Below, in pieces: positions 35,327-44,309 of a DNA stretch of 64,000 bases (positions within the stretch are counted from its first letter, which is position 1; each line of letters opens with the position of its first letter). The notes under the pieces were generated by a model that was given only the letters and a program-made list of their open reading frames with translations, did not search any database and was not told the origin of the DNA. Position numbers and translations under genes: made by a program. Origin of the DNA: Moheibacter sp035515075 (GTDB taxonomy: Bacteria > Bacteroidota > Bacteroidia > Flavobacteriales > Weeksellaceae); NCBI GenBank assembly GCA_035515075.1, contig DATJBZ010000022.1:49040-113039 (forward strand), given 5' to 3'.

Positions 35327-36400
35327 TCAACCAAATTTTCGTTCAAATTCTTGCATTACCTCTACCAAAACTTGTACGCTTTCAATCGGCATGGCGTTGT
35401 AAATGCTTGCACGGTATCCGCCCACCTCTCGGTGTCCATTCAAATTCAGAATGCCCGCGCTTTTCCACATCTGATCAAAATCAGCTTGCAATTTGGGATC
35501 TTCCAACACAAAACAAACATTCATATCCGAACGATCTTCTTTGGCTGCCGTTCCTCTGAATAGTTCATTTTGGTCAATGGCAGCGTACAATAAAGCTGAT
35601 TTTTCTTGATTTTTTTGGGTAATTGCTGGAACACCGCCCAAGTTTTTCAACCATTGTAAATTCAACATCACGCCATAAATTGCCAAAACCGGCCAAGTAT
35701 TGAATGAACTATTTTTACTGATGTGGGTTTGGTAATTCAGATAATGTGGGATATCCCTTCCTGTTTTTCCCAACACTTCTTTGTTGATGATGGTGACCAC
35801 ACTTCCAGCGGGCCCCATATTTTTTTGAGCACCGGCATAAATGACATCAAACTTTGAAACATCCATCGGCTTGCTCAAAATGTCCGATGACATATCACAA
35901 ACCATGGGAATTTTCGTTTCAGGAAAAGTTTTCATTTGTGTGCCAAAAATGGTGTTATTGGACGTACAATGAAAATAATCTGCATGGTCTGGAACCGTGT
36001 AATTTTTTGGAATATAACTGAAATTTTGATCCGCTGAAGAAGCTACGATATCAACTTCGCCCAAACGGCGGGCTTCGACAATTGCTTTTTTGGCCCAAAC
36101 GCCAGTTTCCAAATAGGCTGCTTTTCCGCCCGAGCTTTTCATCAAATTATAAGGCACCATCAAAAATTGCAAAGAAGCGCCTCCTTGGGTAAAAATCACT
36201 TCATGCGTATCCGGCACTTCCAACAATTCTTTGGTCAATGCAATCGCTTGGCCCAAAACCTCCTGCGCATCGGCACGTCGATGGGATATTTCCATGATGG
36301 AAGTACCAGAATGGTTAAAGTCCAAAACGGCTGCTGCCATTTGGTCAAAGACTTCTTGGGGTAAAATGCAAGGTCCTGCACTAAAATTGTGTTTTTTCAT
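35327..36400 (-). CDS. serC: Phosphoserine aminotransferase
   Basis: 357 residues, the family length. It begins HNFSAGPCILPQEVF, has the SHRRADAQEV phosphate segment, and the PLP lysine in YAGAQKNMGPAG. The enzyme makes phosphoserine from 3-phosphohydroxypyruvate and glutamate; it also can act in PLP synthesis. It lies 36 bases after the ferredoxin gene and directly before serA, so the pathway genes are adjacent. Confidence 0.97.
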   Translation of the reverse strand: MKKHNFSAGPCILPQEVFDQMAAAVLDFNHSGTSIMEISHRRADAQEVLGQAIALTKELLEVPDTHEVIFTQGGASLQFLMVPYNLMKSSGGKAAYLETGVWAKKAIVEARRLGEVDIVASSADQNFSYIPKNYTVPDHADYFHCTSNNTIFGTQMKTFPETKIPMVCDMSSDILSKPMDVSKFDVIYAGAQKNMGPAGSVVTIINKEVLGKTGRDIPHYLNYQTHISKNSSFNTWPVLAIYGVMLNLQWLKNLGGVPAITQKNQEKSALLYAAIDQNELFRGTAAKEDRSDMNVCFVLEDPKLQADFDQMWKSAGILNLNGHREVGGYRASIYNAMPIESVQVLVEVMQEFERKFG

Positions 36401-36436
36401 AGGACTATGATCAGTTGAATTATTTTTTTTTTGCAG

Positions 36437-36790
36437 TTATCCTTCTTTATGCATGAAAGCTTTCTTTTTCAAAAGTCTTTCTTCACTTTCTACATGATCT
36501 TCATCTGGAACACAACAATCAACAGGACAAACTGCTGCACATTGTGGCTCTTCATGAAATCCCTTGCATTCCGTACATTTGTCAGGAACAATGAAATATA
36601 CTTCATCACTCACCGCTTCTTGTGCTTCCTCCGCATTAAAAGCTTGCCCATCTATGTTGACAAAATCTCCTGTCAAACTCGTTCCTTCAGCATACCGCCA
36701 ATCGACCGCTGGTTCATAAATTGCGTTGTTTGGACATTCAGGTTCACAAGCGCCACAATTGATACATTCGTCGGTTATTATAATTGCCAT
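36437..36790 (-). CDS. 4Fe-4S dicluster ferredoxin (Allochromatium type)
   Basis: 117 residues with two cluster motifs. The first is CINCGACEPECP. The second is CTECKGFHEEPQCAAVCP, with eight residues between the second and third Cys, as in Alvin-type ferredoxins. A loop of about 45 residues lies between the clusters, and a charged tail (about 25 residues) follows. It carries electrons in the cytoplasm; the partner is unknown. It is the first gene of the serC-serA transcript and is divergent from the LuxC-type reductase. Confidence 0.95.
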   Translation of the reverse strand: MAIIITDECINCGACEPECPNNAIYEPAVDWRYAEGTSLTGDFVNIDGQAFNAEEAQEAVSDEVYFIVPDKCTECKGFHEEPQCAAVCPVDCCVPDEDHVESEERLLKKKAFMHKEG

Positions 36791-36905
36791 TGTTTTTTTA
36801 TTTAATTGATTGTTTTTTCAGTCAATAAGACCAGTCTTTGAAAGGAAAGCAGTTGCTTTTTTTTGAAACTTAGCAACACATTCCCAATAGTCCCGTCATA
36901 TTTAC

Positions 36906-36913
36906 TAAATTTG
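36906..36913 (+). promoter_or_regulatory. -7 box of the LuxC-type gene
   Basis: TAAATTTG matches TAnnTTTG exactly and lies 31 bases before the start codon; no clear TTTG is seen at -33. Confidence 0.5.
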
Positions 36914-36944
36914 TACACAAAATTACCATTTTTTTTTCAAATTT

Positions 36945-38006
36945 ATGTCCATAACCCATCGCATTTCCGCTTTCCATGATTTAGGTCAGTTTTTCAATTT
37001 TGTGACAAAAAAAGACAAAACAACCCAAGAATCTTCCGATAAATTCAAAAATTTACAATCCGATTTTGAAGCAGTCCTGCATTGGGCTGAAATCAAAAAC
37101 CCTTGGTTTACGCCTGATAATCTGCATTATTGTTTGTCGCAATGGGGCGCATTGCTGACCATAGAAAATTTAAACAATTGGCAAGAAAACCTCCACAGTC
37201 CTACAACGCCTAAAACCATTGGCATCATCATGGCTGGCAACATTCCGCTGGTGGGCTTACACGATTTGCTTGCTGTGCTGATTGCGGGACACCATGCCAT
37301 GGTCAAAACTTCTTCCAAAGACGATGCTTTGATGGGCTTTGTGTTGAACTTTCTCAAAAATCATTCGGAAGATTTGGACCAAGCGATTTCGAAAGTAGAA
37401 AGAATTCAGCAACAAGATGCGGTCATCGCTACAGGAAGTGACAATACTGCAAGGTATTTTGAATTTTATTTCAAAGATATCCCCCACATCATCCGCAAAA
37501 ACAGAACTTCTGTGGCCGTGTTGAATGGTGAGGAAACTGAAGAAGATTTAAAGAATTTGGCAAGAGATATTTTTCAGTATTTTGGGTTGGGTTGTCGCAA
37601 TGTTACCCAATTGTATTTGCCCGAAGGCTTCAATTTGGATTTGATTTTTGAATCATTTTTCGAATGGAAAGAAGTGATCAACCACCACAAATACGCCAAC
37701 AATTACGATTACAATCGTACGATCTATCTGATGTCCAAAGAGGAGTTTTTTGACAACAATTTCATCTTATTGAAAAACAGCAATGCCATATACAGTCCAA
37801 TTGGGGTGGTAAACTTCGTCTATTATGACGATTTAAACGAAGTCAAAAATACCTTGGATCAAAACCAATCCATGCTGCAGTGCATTGTTGGCAATGCTTT
37901 GAACCAATATCCTAATTCGGTGAAATTTGGACAAACGCAACAACCAACATTGATCGACTATGCTGATGGCATAGATGTTTTGGCTTTTTTAAAGGAATTG
38001 AATTAA
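36945..38006 (+). CDS. LuxC-like acyl-CoA reductase
   Basis: 353 residues of the LuxC/acyl-CoA reductase family, related to aldehyde dehydrogenases. The nucleotide site segment is IGIIMAGNIPLVGLHDLLAV, and the catalytic Cys is in YFGLGCRNVTQLYLP. Unlike luminous bacteria there is no LuxD or LuxE partner here. The family reduces acyl groups to aldehydes; in flavobacteria the substrate is unknown. It is divergent from the ferredoxin gene, which could provide electrons or merely share regulation. Confidence 0.88.
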   Translation: MSITHRISAFHDLGQFFNFVTKKDKTTQESSDKFKNLQSDFEAVLHWAEIKNPWFTPDNLHYCLSQWGALLTIENLNNWQENLHSPTTPKTIGIIMAGNIPLVGLHDLLAVLIAGHHAMVKTSSKDDALMGFVLNFLKNHSEDLDQAISKVERIQQQDAVIATGSDNTARYFEFYFKDIPHIIRKNRTSVAVLNGEETEEDLKNLARDIFQYFGLGCRNVTQLYLPEGFNLDLIFESFFEWKEVINHHKYANNYDYNRTIYLMSKEEFFDNNFILLKNSNAIYSPIGVVNFVYYDDLNEVKNTLDQNQSMLQCIVGNALNQYPNSVKFGQTQQPTLIDYADGIDVLAFLKELN

Positions 38007-38031
38007 ACGTTCACTCACAAAGCTTACAAAA

Positions 38032-38069
38032 AAAATCAGAGATCTATCCGTGGACAAATCTCTGATTTT
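38032..38069. terminator. Bidirectional terminator
   Basis: AAAATCAGAGAT at 38032-38043 is complementary to ATCTCTGATTTT at 38058-38069. It lies between the convergent LuxC-type gene and the lipocalin-like gene. Confidence 0.85.
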
Positions 38070-38089
38070 AAAGAATTTGAAGAGATGAA

Positions 38090-38515
38090 TTACTTTGTAT
38101 AAAGCACATCTACATCCAAGGTTTGTCCCATGAAATTAATCGGGTAAACCAATACCAACTCAGTTGCTGAACTGCTTTTTACCGCTCTATCCACACCATT
38201 GATGGTTACTTTTGCTGTCGTCCAAGTTCCATTCGAAATTTGGTCCACACAAACATCCGCTTCATTTTTGTTGTTTTCTTTCAATGACGCTTTTTGGTCT
38301 GCTGTCAAAGTCAAATAATCCGTCGCACATCCTTTTTTGAAAATCTCATGATCAAACGGATAAGTTCCTGAATGAGCTCCCGCGTCATAAGAAATTGTCT
38401 TGGCTACCCAAGTTCCTTCCATAGGACTTACAGGCGCAGCATCGTCATCACTGCTACAAGCTACAAATCCGAAACCTACTACTGCAATGGCAATAAATTT
38501 TACTATTTTTTTCAT
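38090..38515 (-). CDS. Lipocalin-like lipoprotein
   Basis: 141 residues. A lipoprotein signal ends in GFVAC, and the mature protein begins CSSDDD, an acidic stretch of the kind associated with lipoprotein surface export in Bacteroidota. The remaining domain starts with GTWVAKTISYD and is followed by beta-rich sequence, matching the lipocalin-like family. Ligand and role are unknown. The gene appears monocistronic, with its own terminator region on the left. Confidence 0.85.
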   Translation of the reverse strand: MKKIVKFIAIAVVGFGFVACSSDDDAAPVSPMEGTWVAKTISYDAGAHSGTYPFDHEIFKKGCATDYLTLTADQKASLKENNKNEADVCVDQISNGTWTTAKVTINGVDRAVKSSSATELVLVYPINFMGQTLDVDVLYTK

Positions 38516-38622
38516 TTTTAAAGTTATTTTGACTACGAAAGTACAGCATTTCTAAAAATGAAAATATGATTTTTGTTCGTATGTGAAAAATTAACACTTC
38601 CTTACTTTAGAATTGTTCCAAA

Positions 38623-38652
38623 TAAAAAAGCCCCGAGAAGTACTCGAGGCTT
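38623..38652 (-). terminator. Terminator after the T9SS cargo gene
   Basis: On the minus strand AAGCCTCGAG and CTCGGGGCTT form a stem with one mismatch, followed by a T run. Confidence 0.75.
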
Positions 38653-38673
38653 GATTTTAAAAGAATCTTGGTC

Positions 38674-39564
38674 TTATTTTTTGATCACTTTTTTCCATTC
38701 AACTGAACCATCTTCAAAAGTTACTTTCACAATATAAACACCTTTGTTCAATGAAGCAACATTGATTTGGTCCACACCATGATTGGTAGCAACAGATTGT
38801 CCAATTGTATTCAAAACTTCAATCGTTTTTACTACTTTTTGGCTATCCACATTGATCATATCTGTTGCTGGATTAGGATAAATGTTCAACTCACCTTTGG
38901 CAATTTCATGGATCCTCATCTCCTCAGATGACATGGCTACAATAGAAATGTCGTCAATGTACAAATCAACCAAACCATCTCCTGTAAAAATATCCATTTC
39001 ATGGATGTCATAGTAAGCCTCTGTAACAATACGATCGGATTCTACTCCATCAACAACAGCATACAAGGTTCCCAATTCATATTCATAAACAATGGTCACA
39101 TCATACCATTTGTTCAATTCAAATGGATTGCTCAATAGTAGAATGTCTTCTGTCAAATTAGAATACAAAATAAGGTTTCCTTCATAATGATCAAATGAAG
39201 CTACACCTGCAAATCCGCTATCCAAATTGTAAAACTGAATAGATGTTGCACCAGCTGCTGATCCAAAATTGATTTTAAAACTCATTTTGATCAAATCGTT
39301 TCCTCCATCAACCGCAGAATTCGCTGTAAAATCATTGAAAACCCACATATCAGATACACTGCTTCTTTTGACATTCAAAGATTGTCCATGCGCTTCGTCC
39401 AAAACAGCCACTTTGGCGTTGGCTGATGTCCCTCCATCAACGCCCCAACCTCCTTGATTAACCACATTTCCTAAATTGTAAGTTTCAAAATTCTCTTCGA
39501 AAATAACTTGTGCATTGGCAAATGTTAAAGCTGATGCAGCAGCTAAAAATAAAATTTTCTTCAT
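38674..39564 (-). CDS. Type IX secretion cargo protein with C-terminal sorting domain
   Basis: 296 residues from the ATG at 39564; the open frame continues upstream but the signal peptide MKKILFLAAASALTFANA starts here. Residues about 20-215 are beta-rich with segments EENFETYNLGNVVNQGGW and DDISIVAMSSEEMR, like a concanavalin/laminin-G sandwich. The last 75 residues form a type A sorting domain with IYPNPATDMINV, and it ends KGVYIVKVTFEDG...KKVIKK. The tail is removed when the protein is moved across the outer membrane. Confidence 0.9.
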   Translation of the reverse strand: MKKILFLAAASALTFANAQVIFEENFETYNLGNVVNQGGWGVDGGTSANAKVAVLDEAHGQSLNVKRSSVSDMWVFNDFTANSAVDGGNDLIKMSFKINFGSAAGATSIQFYNLDSGFAGVASFDHYEGNLILYSNLTEDILLLSNPFELNKWYDVTIVYEYELGTLYAVVDGVESDRIVTEAYYDIHEMDIFTGDGLVDLYIDDISIVAMSSEEMRIHEIAKGELNIYPNPATDMINVDSQKVVKTIEVLNTIGQSVATNHGVDQINVASLNKGVYIVKVTFEDGSVEWKKVIKK

Positions 39565-39660
39565 TTTTTTGTTTAAATAATTTGAACGGGCAGATGTAAG
39601 CCAACAAAAACTATTCGTTTTAGTCATTTACAAACAATTTAAAAAAAACACTTATTTCCA

Positions 39661-41196
39661 TCAAATCCCCCAACCTTCACGGTCCAAACTTCTGTATTGA
39701 ATGGCCTCCGCGATATGCACTGCAGACAATGCAGAAGCACCTTCCAAATCCGCTATAGTGCGACTTACCCTTAAAATTCGGTCATAGGCCCGAGCAGAAA
39801 GATTCAATTTCTCCATCGCATTTTTGATCAAAGTTCGACCGCTTTCGTCCAATTGACAATACACATCCAACTGTTTCGGTCCCATCTGTGCATTGTAATG
39901 AATGTTCGGAATTCCATCATATCGTTGGGTTTGAAGATTTCTTGCCAACTCCACACGGCGACGAATTTCAACGCTCTTCTCCCCTGTTCTACCTTGCGAC
40001 AAATCATCAAAAGGCACTGGACTGACTTCGATGTGCAAATCAATTCGATCCATCAAAGGACCTGAAATTTTGTTCATGTAACGCTGCATTTCCTGCAAAG
40101 AAGAAGTGTTGTTGGGATCATCGGGGAAATAACCGCTTGGGCTGGGATTCATCGAAGCCACCAACATGAAACTCGAAGGATAGGTCACCGTGAATCTCGC
40201 TCTTGAAATGGTAATTTCGCGGTCTTCCAAGGGTTGCCGCATTACTTCTAAAACCGTCCTTTTGAATTCTGGCAATTCATCCAAAAACAACACACCGTTG
40301 TGTGCCAAAGAAATTTCACCAGGTTGAGGATAAGAACCGCCGCCGACCAAGCCTGCATCTGACACCGTGTGATGCGGTGCACAATAAGGCCGAACGGTCA
40401 TCAAGGACGAAGTGTCTCCTAATTTTCCAGCAACCGAATGAATTTTGGTGGTTTCCAAAGCTTCTTCTAAACTCAAAGGCGGTAAAATCGATGGAATTCT
40501 TTTGGCCAACATCGTTTTCCCACTGCCAGGAGGACCAATCAAAATGATGTTGTGTCCACCAGCCGCTGCGATTTCCAAGGCTCTTTTCACATTTTCTTGG
40601 CCTTTGACATCGGCAAAATCCAGTGCAAATGCATTCAATTGCTCATAAAACTCTTTTTGTATGTCAATCTTGGTGGGTGGAATTGCTTCATTTTGATCAA
40701 AAAAACGAATGACTTCTGCTATATTTTCTACACCGATTACTTCCAAATCTGTGACTACAGCGGCTTCTTTCGCATTTTGTTTGGGCAAAATAAACCCTTT
40801 AAAACCTTCATCCCTTGCCTGAATAGCAATTGGTAAAACACCCTTGATCGGACGAATCATTCCATCCAAAGCCAATTCTCCCATGATCATGTACTTTGAA
40901 ATATCCTCTGATTCAATCTGTCCTGAAGCCGCTAAAATCCCCATAGCAATCGGTAAATCATAAGCTGAACCTTCTTTGTGCAAATCTGCGGGCGCCAAAT
41001 TAATCGTTACTTTTTTTCCTGGGACCTTGTACCCTGTATTCATCAAAGCCGTACTGATTCTAAAATTACTTTCTTTGATCGCATTGTCTGGTAAACCAAC
41101 CAAATGGTAACCCACACCCGTTGATACATTGACTTCTATGGTAATCGTTCGCGCGGATACGCCAAAAATTGCACTGCCATAAACTTTGGTAAGCAT
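39661..41196 (-). CDS. YifB/ComM-family Mg-chelatase-like ATPase
   Basis: 511 residues, the family size. An N-terminal domain of the Lon protease fold with MGELALDGMIRPIKGVLP is followed by an AAA+ module: Walker A GPPGSGKTMLAKRIPSILPP near residue 220, Walker B LFLDELPEFKRTVLEVMRQP near 298, and Arg fingers. Relatives (ComM) act as helicases in branch migration during natural transformation. It is divergent from the cytidine deaminase gene. Confidence 0.95.
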   Translation of the reverse strand: MLTKVYGSAIFGVSARTITIEVNVSTGVGYHLVGLPDNAIKESNFRISTALMNTGYKVPGKKVTINLAPADLHKEGSAYDLPIAMGILAASGQIESEDISKYMIMGELALDGMIRPIKGVLPIAIQARDEGFKGFILPKQNAKEAAVVTDLEVIGVENIAEVIRFFDQNEAIPPTKIDIQKEFYEQLNAFALDFADVKGQENVKRALEIAAAGGHNIILIGPPGSGKTMLAKRIPSILPPLSLEEALETTKIHSVAGKLGDTSSLMTVRPYCAPHHTVSDAGLVGGGSYPQPGEISLAHNGVLFLDELPEFKRTVLEVMRQPLEDREITISRARFTVTYPSSFMLVASMNPSPSGYFPDDPNNTSSLQEMQRYMNKISGPLMDRIDLHIEVSPVPFDDLSQGRTGEKSVEIRRRVELARNLQTQRYDGIPNIHYNAQMGPKQLDVYCQLDESGRTLIKNAMEKLNLSARAYDRILRVSRTIADLEGASALSAVHIAEAIQYRSLDREGWGI

Positions 41197-41211
41197 AGTA
41201 AAGGTTTTCGA

Positions 41212-41242
41212 TTCGTTCAGTAAAAGTTAAGAATTATATTTA
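41212..41242 (+). promoter_or_regulatory. Probable cdd promoter
   Basis: TATATTTA at 41235-41242 differs from TAnnTTTG at the last base; TTCG at 41212-41215 lies 19 bases upstream. Both are near matches only. Confidence 0.4.
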
Positions 41243-41268
41243 AATTGCCAACGGATTTGAAAACAATT

Positions 41269-41742
41269 ATGGAAAAAATAAATTTTCAATTTGAATATCT
41301 TCGATATGACGCTTCAAATGAATTGGATGAAGTGCGAAAAAAATTGGTCGACCAAGCCAAAAAAATCGCTCATGCAGCGTATGTCCCTTATTCTAACTTT
41401 CATGTTGGGGCGGCCGTCCTACTGGACAATGGGGAAATCTTGACAGGCAACAACCAAGAAAACGCTTCGTATCCTGTGGGAACTTGTGCCGAAAGAACCT
41501 TGCTTTCTTATGTACATGCCAACTTTCCTGAACAAAAAAAGATGATTTTGGCAGTTTCTGTTCTCGACACAGACAAAGAAGTTTCACCTTGTGGCATGTG
41601 CCGACAAACGATTTTGGAATATGAAAACCTACAAAATCAACCAATTGAAATTATTTTACACAGCAATTCTGACCGTGTCTTAATCATCCCATCTGCCAAG
41701 CTATTATTACCCTTGCACTTTGACAGCGACATGCTGACTTAA
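41269..41742 (+). CDS. cdd: Cytidine deaminase
   Basis: 157 residues from the ATG at 41269; an upstream TTG in frame at 41245 is not used by the family. Zinc motifs are YPVGTCAERTLLSY and SPCGMCRQTI, with the catalytic Glu in the first. The VPYSNFHVGAAVL segment forms the ribose site. It deaminates cytidine and deoxycytidine to uridine and deoxyuridine in the pyrimidine salvage pathway. Single-gene unit. Confidence 0.95.
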   Translation: MEKINFQFEYLRYDASNELDEVRKKLVDQAKKIAHAAYVPYSNFHVGAAVLLDNGEILTGNNQENASYPVGTCAERTLLSYVHANFPEQKKMILAVSVLDTDKEVSPCGMCRQTILEYENLQNQPIEIILHSNSDRVLIIPSAKLLLPLHFDSDMLT

Positions 41743-41842
41743 CCCCATCCAATGCAACAAAGTTAATTTCGGTTCGATCGTTGTCAATTAGATGCATTCG
41801 AAACTTTAACGAAAACATTGGCATTCAATCCCAACAATTTGC

Positions 41843-41873
41843 TTGAATCCTATTGCTTTTTCGACTATTTTTG
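41843..41873 (+). promoter_or_regulatory. Promoter of the GHL10 lipoprotein gene
   Basis: TTG at 41843-41845 and TATTTTTG at 41866-41873 are 20 bases apart and fit the Bacteroidota consensus. Only five bases lie between the -7 box and the ATG at 41879, so the transcript would be leaderless or nearly so. Confidence 0.65.
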
Positions 41874-41878
41874 CGTCC

Positions 41879-43552
41879 ATGATAGCAAAAGAAATTAAAT
41901 TTTTTATTGTTTTAGCGATGGTATTGGGGAGCATCCATGCTTGTGTTCCACAAAAGAACAACACCCCTACAACGAAATCCAACAACACTGCATCCGCACA
42001 AAAAAGTGCTTTAGAAGAAAAAAATAGAATTTTGGCCCAACAAAAAATTGACCAAGAAATTGAGGACAAAATCAATGCTTCCATTCAAGAAAAGAGCAAC
42101 GATAAAAATAACCTTGAAAAACCAAAGGACAAACAATTGATCGTTCAGCTCCCTGAAATCAACCGTGAATTTCGGGCAGCTTGGATTGCTTCCGTAGCCA
42201 ACATCAACTGGCCTTCCAGAAGAAACATGTCCACGGCTGAACAAAAAGCGGAAGCCATACAAATCCTGAACCAACTGCAAGACAACAACTTCAATGCGGT
42301 CATTTTGCAAGTTCGCCCTTCTGCAGACGCTTTGTATAACAGTCCATTCGAACCTTGGTCCATCTTTTTGACAGGAGAAACTGGAAAAGCACCTCATCCC
42401 TATTACGATCCTTTGGAATTTTGGATTGAAGAAGCCCACAAAAGAGGTATGGAATTGCATGCTTGGCTGAACCCTTACCGCGCGCACCACAGCAATGGCG
42501 GCCGTGTGAACACCGCATCTTTGGTCAACAAAATGTCCAATGATGTGCTCCGTTTAAAAAATGGCATGCATTGGTTTGATCCTTCCAAAAAATCAACCCA
42601 AAACCATGCGAGTAATGTGGTCATGGATATTGTCAAAAGATATGATGTCGATGGCATTCATTTTGACGATTATTTTTATCCGTATGCTTCCTACAATGGC
42701 GGCGCGGATTTTCCAGACCATGCTTCTTGGCAAGAATATTTGAGAAATGGCGGCAATTTATCCAGAGCAGATTGGCGAAGAGAAAATGTCAATTTGTTCA
42801 TCAAAAGAATTTATGCAGAAATCAAAGCAGAAAAAAACTGGGTAAAATTTGGCATCAGTCCTTTTGGCATTTGGAAATCTGGTGTTCCCTATGGCGTTGC
42901 TGGTTTGTCACAGTATGATGAATTGTATGCCGATGCGAAATTGTGGTTGAACGAAGGTTGGATTGATTATTTCACTCCACAATTGTACTGGCCCGTCGAT
43001 GCGCCCAAACAAAACTTCAGTGCTTTGTTGCAATGGTGGGAATCAGAAAACACACACAAGCGTCATCTCTGGCCCGGTTTGAACACCGTTGAAATCAAAG
43101 CGAACGACAAACCCAGAGAAATCATCCGTCAAATTGAATTGACCCGACAATTGGTTCCAAAAAGTGCTGGTGTGGCCCACTGGTCGATGGCTGGACTCAA
43201 TGCTCAGATGTTGAACTCTTTAAAAACAGGTCCTTACCAAACCAAAGCCTTGATCCCTAAATCTCCTTGGTTAATCCCCATTTTGAAAGAAAAACCTACG
43301 TTGAATTGGGTCAATCAATCCAACAGCATAGAAGCAAGCTGGCATTGCAATTGCCAAAAAAACACCACAGTCAAACATTGGTTGTTGTATCTGCAATATG
43401 GGGACGAATGGGTCACTGAAATTTTAGAAGGAAATATTCATTCTAAAAAACTGAAAGAATTCCATCAAGGGAAAAAATTAAAAACCATCGCCATACAATC
43501 GGTGGATCGCTTAGGAAACGAAAGCGAATATGAAGCAAAATCTGTCAGTTAA
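41879..43552 (+). CDS. GHL10-type glycoside hydrolase, lipoprotein
   Basis: 557 residues from the ATG at 41879. The signal ends in a lipobox (GSIHAC). A polar linker of about 80 residues precedes a TIM-barrel domain of the GHL10/DUF187 family (PF02638), with REFRAAWIASVANINWPS, LQVRPSADALYNS, HAWLNPYRAHHSNGGR and GIHFDDYFYPY. Catalytic acids are likely the Asp pair in DDYFYPY and later Glu residues. The family cuts peptidoglycan-like or other polysaccharides (YngK relatives); the substrate is not known. The C-terminal 120 residues look like a fibronectin-type domain. Confidence 0.9.
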   Translation: MIAKEIKFFIVLAMVLGSIHACVPQKNNTPTTKSNNTASAQKSALEEKNRILAQQKIDQEIEDKINASIQEKSNDKNNLEKPKDKQLIVQLPEINREFRAAWIASVANINWPSRRNMSTAEQKAEAIQILNQLQDNNFNAVILQVRPSADALYNSPFEPWSIFLTGETGKAPHPYYDPLEFWIEEAHKRGMELHAWLNPYRAHHSNGGRVNTASLVNKMSNDVLRLKNGMHWFDPSKKSTQNHASNVVMDIVKRYDVDGIHFDDYFYPYASYNGGADFPDHASWQEYLRNGGNLSRADWRRENVNLFIKRIYAEIKAEKNWVKFGISPFGIWKSGVPYGVAGLSQYDELYADAKLWLNEGWIDYFTPQLYWPVDAPKQNFSALLQWWESENTHKRHLWPGLNTVEIKANDKPREIIRQIELTRQLVPKSAGVAHWSMAGLNAQMLNSLKTGPYQTKALIPKSPWLIPILKEKPTLNWVNQSNSIEASWHCNCQKNTTVKHWLLYLQYGDEWVTEILEGNIHSKKLKEFHQGKKLKTIAIQSVDRLGNESEYEAKSVS

Positions 43553-43571
43553 TTCCTCAAAAAACAACAAA

Positions 43572-44240
43572 ATGGCACTTGAAGCAATTTTATTTGACAT
43601 GGACGGCGTCATTGTCGATACAGAACCCTTGCATAGAAAAGCTTATTTCAGCATGTTCAAAGAAATGGGCTTGGAAGTTTCGGACGAATTGTATGCGACT
43701 TTTGCAGGCGCGACAACCCACCAGGTTTGCAGTACTTTGATCGATTTATTTCAAATGAAAACTCCCATTGAAGCGATGTTTTTGTCCAAAAGAAAACATT
43801 TCAAAACCTTGTTTTATGAAGATGCGGAATTTGATTTGATCGAAGGTGTACAAGCATTGATCCAACATTATTTCGACCATGATATCCCCATGATTTTGGC
43901 TTCTTCCGCTTCGCATACGACGATTGACATGGTCTTTGACAAATTCAATTTGTCGCCTTTTTTCAAAGCCAAAATTAGTGGAGAAGAACTCAAAGCTTCG
44001 AAACCTCATCCTGAAATATTTGAACGTGCCGCCGCATTGGCGAATGCCGATAAAAAACGATGCATGGTCATTGAAGATTCGACCAACGGCATCATGGCTG
44101 CCCACCAAGCTGGGATTTTCTGCGCTGCTTACCAAGGAAAAAACACTTTGAACCAAGACTATTCTTTGGCCGACATTTTGGTCGATGACTACGCCCAATT
44201 GCGCGTGGAGGTTTTGGAAAAGCACTTCAAAAACCGTTGA
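43572..44240 (+). CDS. HAD-superfamily hydrolase (beta-phosphoglucomutase-like)
   Basis: 222 residues from the ATG at 43572; the frame opens earlier within the upstream gene. Motif I is LFDMDGVIVDTEPLH with the two catalytic Asps, motif II is the LASSAS stretch, the Lys of motif III lies in ELKASKPHPEIF, and motif IV is MVIEDSTNGIMAA. The alpha-helical cap between motifs I and II marks subclass I. These enzymes act on sugar phosphates or as phosphatases; the exact substrate is open. Confidence 0.9.
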   Translation: MALEAILFDMDGVIVDTEPLHRKAYFSMFKEMGLEVSDELYATFAGATTHQVCSTLIDLFQMKTPIEAMFLSKRKHFKTLFYEDAEFDLIEGVQALIQHYFDHDIPMILASSASHTTIDMVFDKFNLSPFFKAKISGEELKASKPHPEIFERAAALANADKKRCMVIEDSTNGIMAAHQAGIFCAAYQGKNTLNQDYSLADILVDDYAQLRVEVLEKHFKNR

Positions 44241-44309
44241 TATTTTTTAATTTAAACGAATAGTCGTATACTGCCATTTGAAAGAAATCATCAATTAAAT
44301 TTTTCACAA

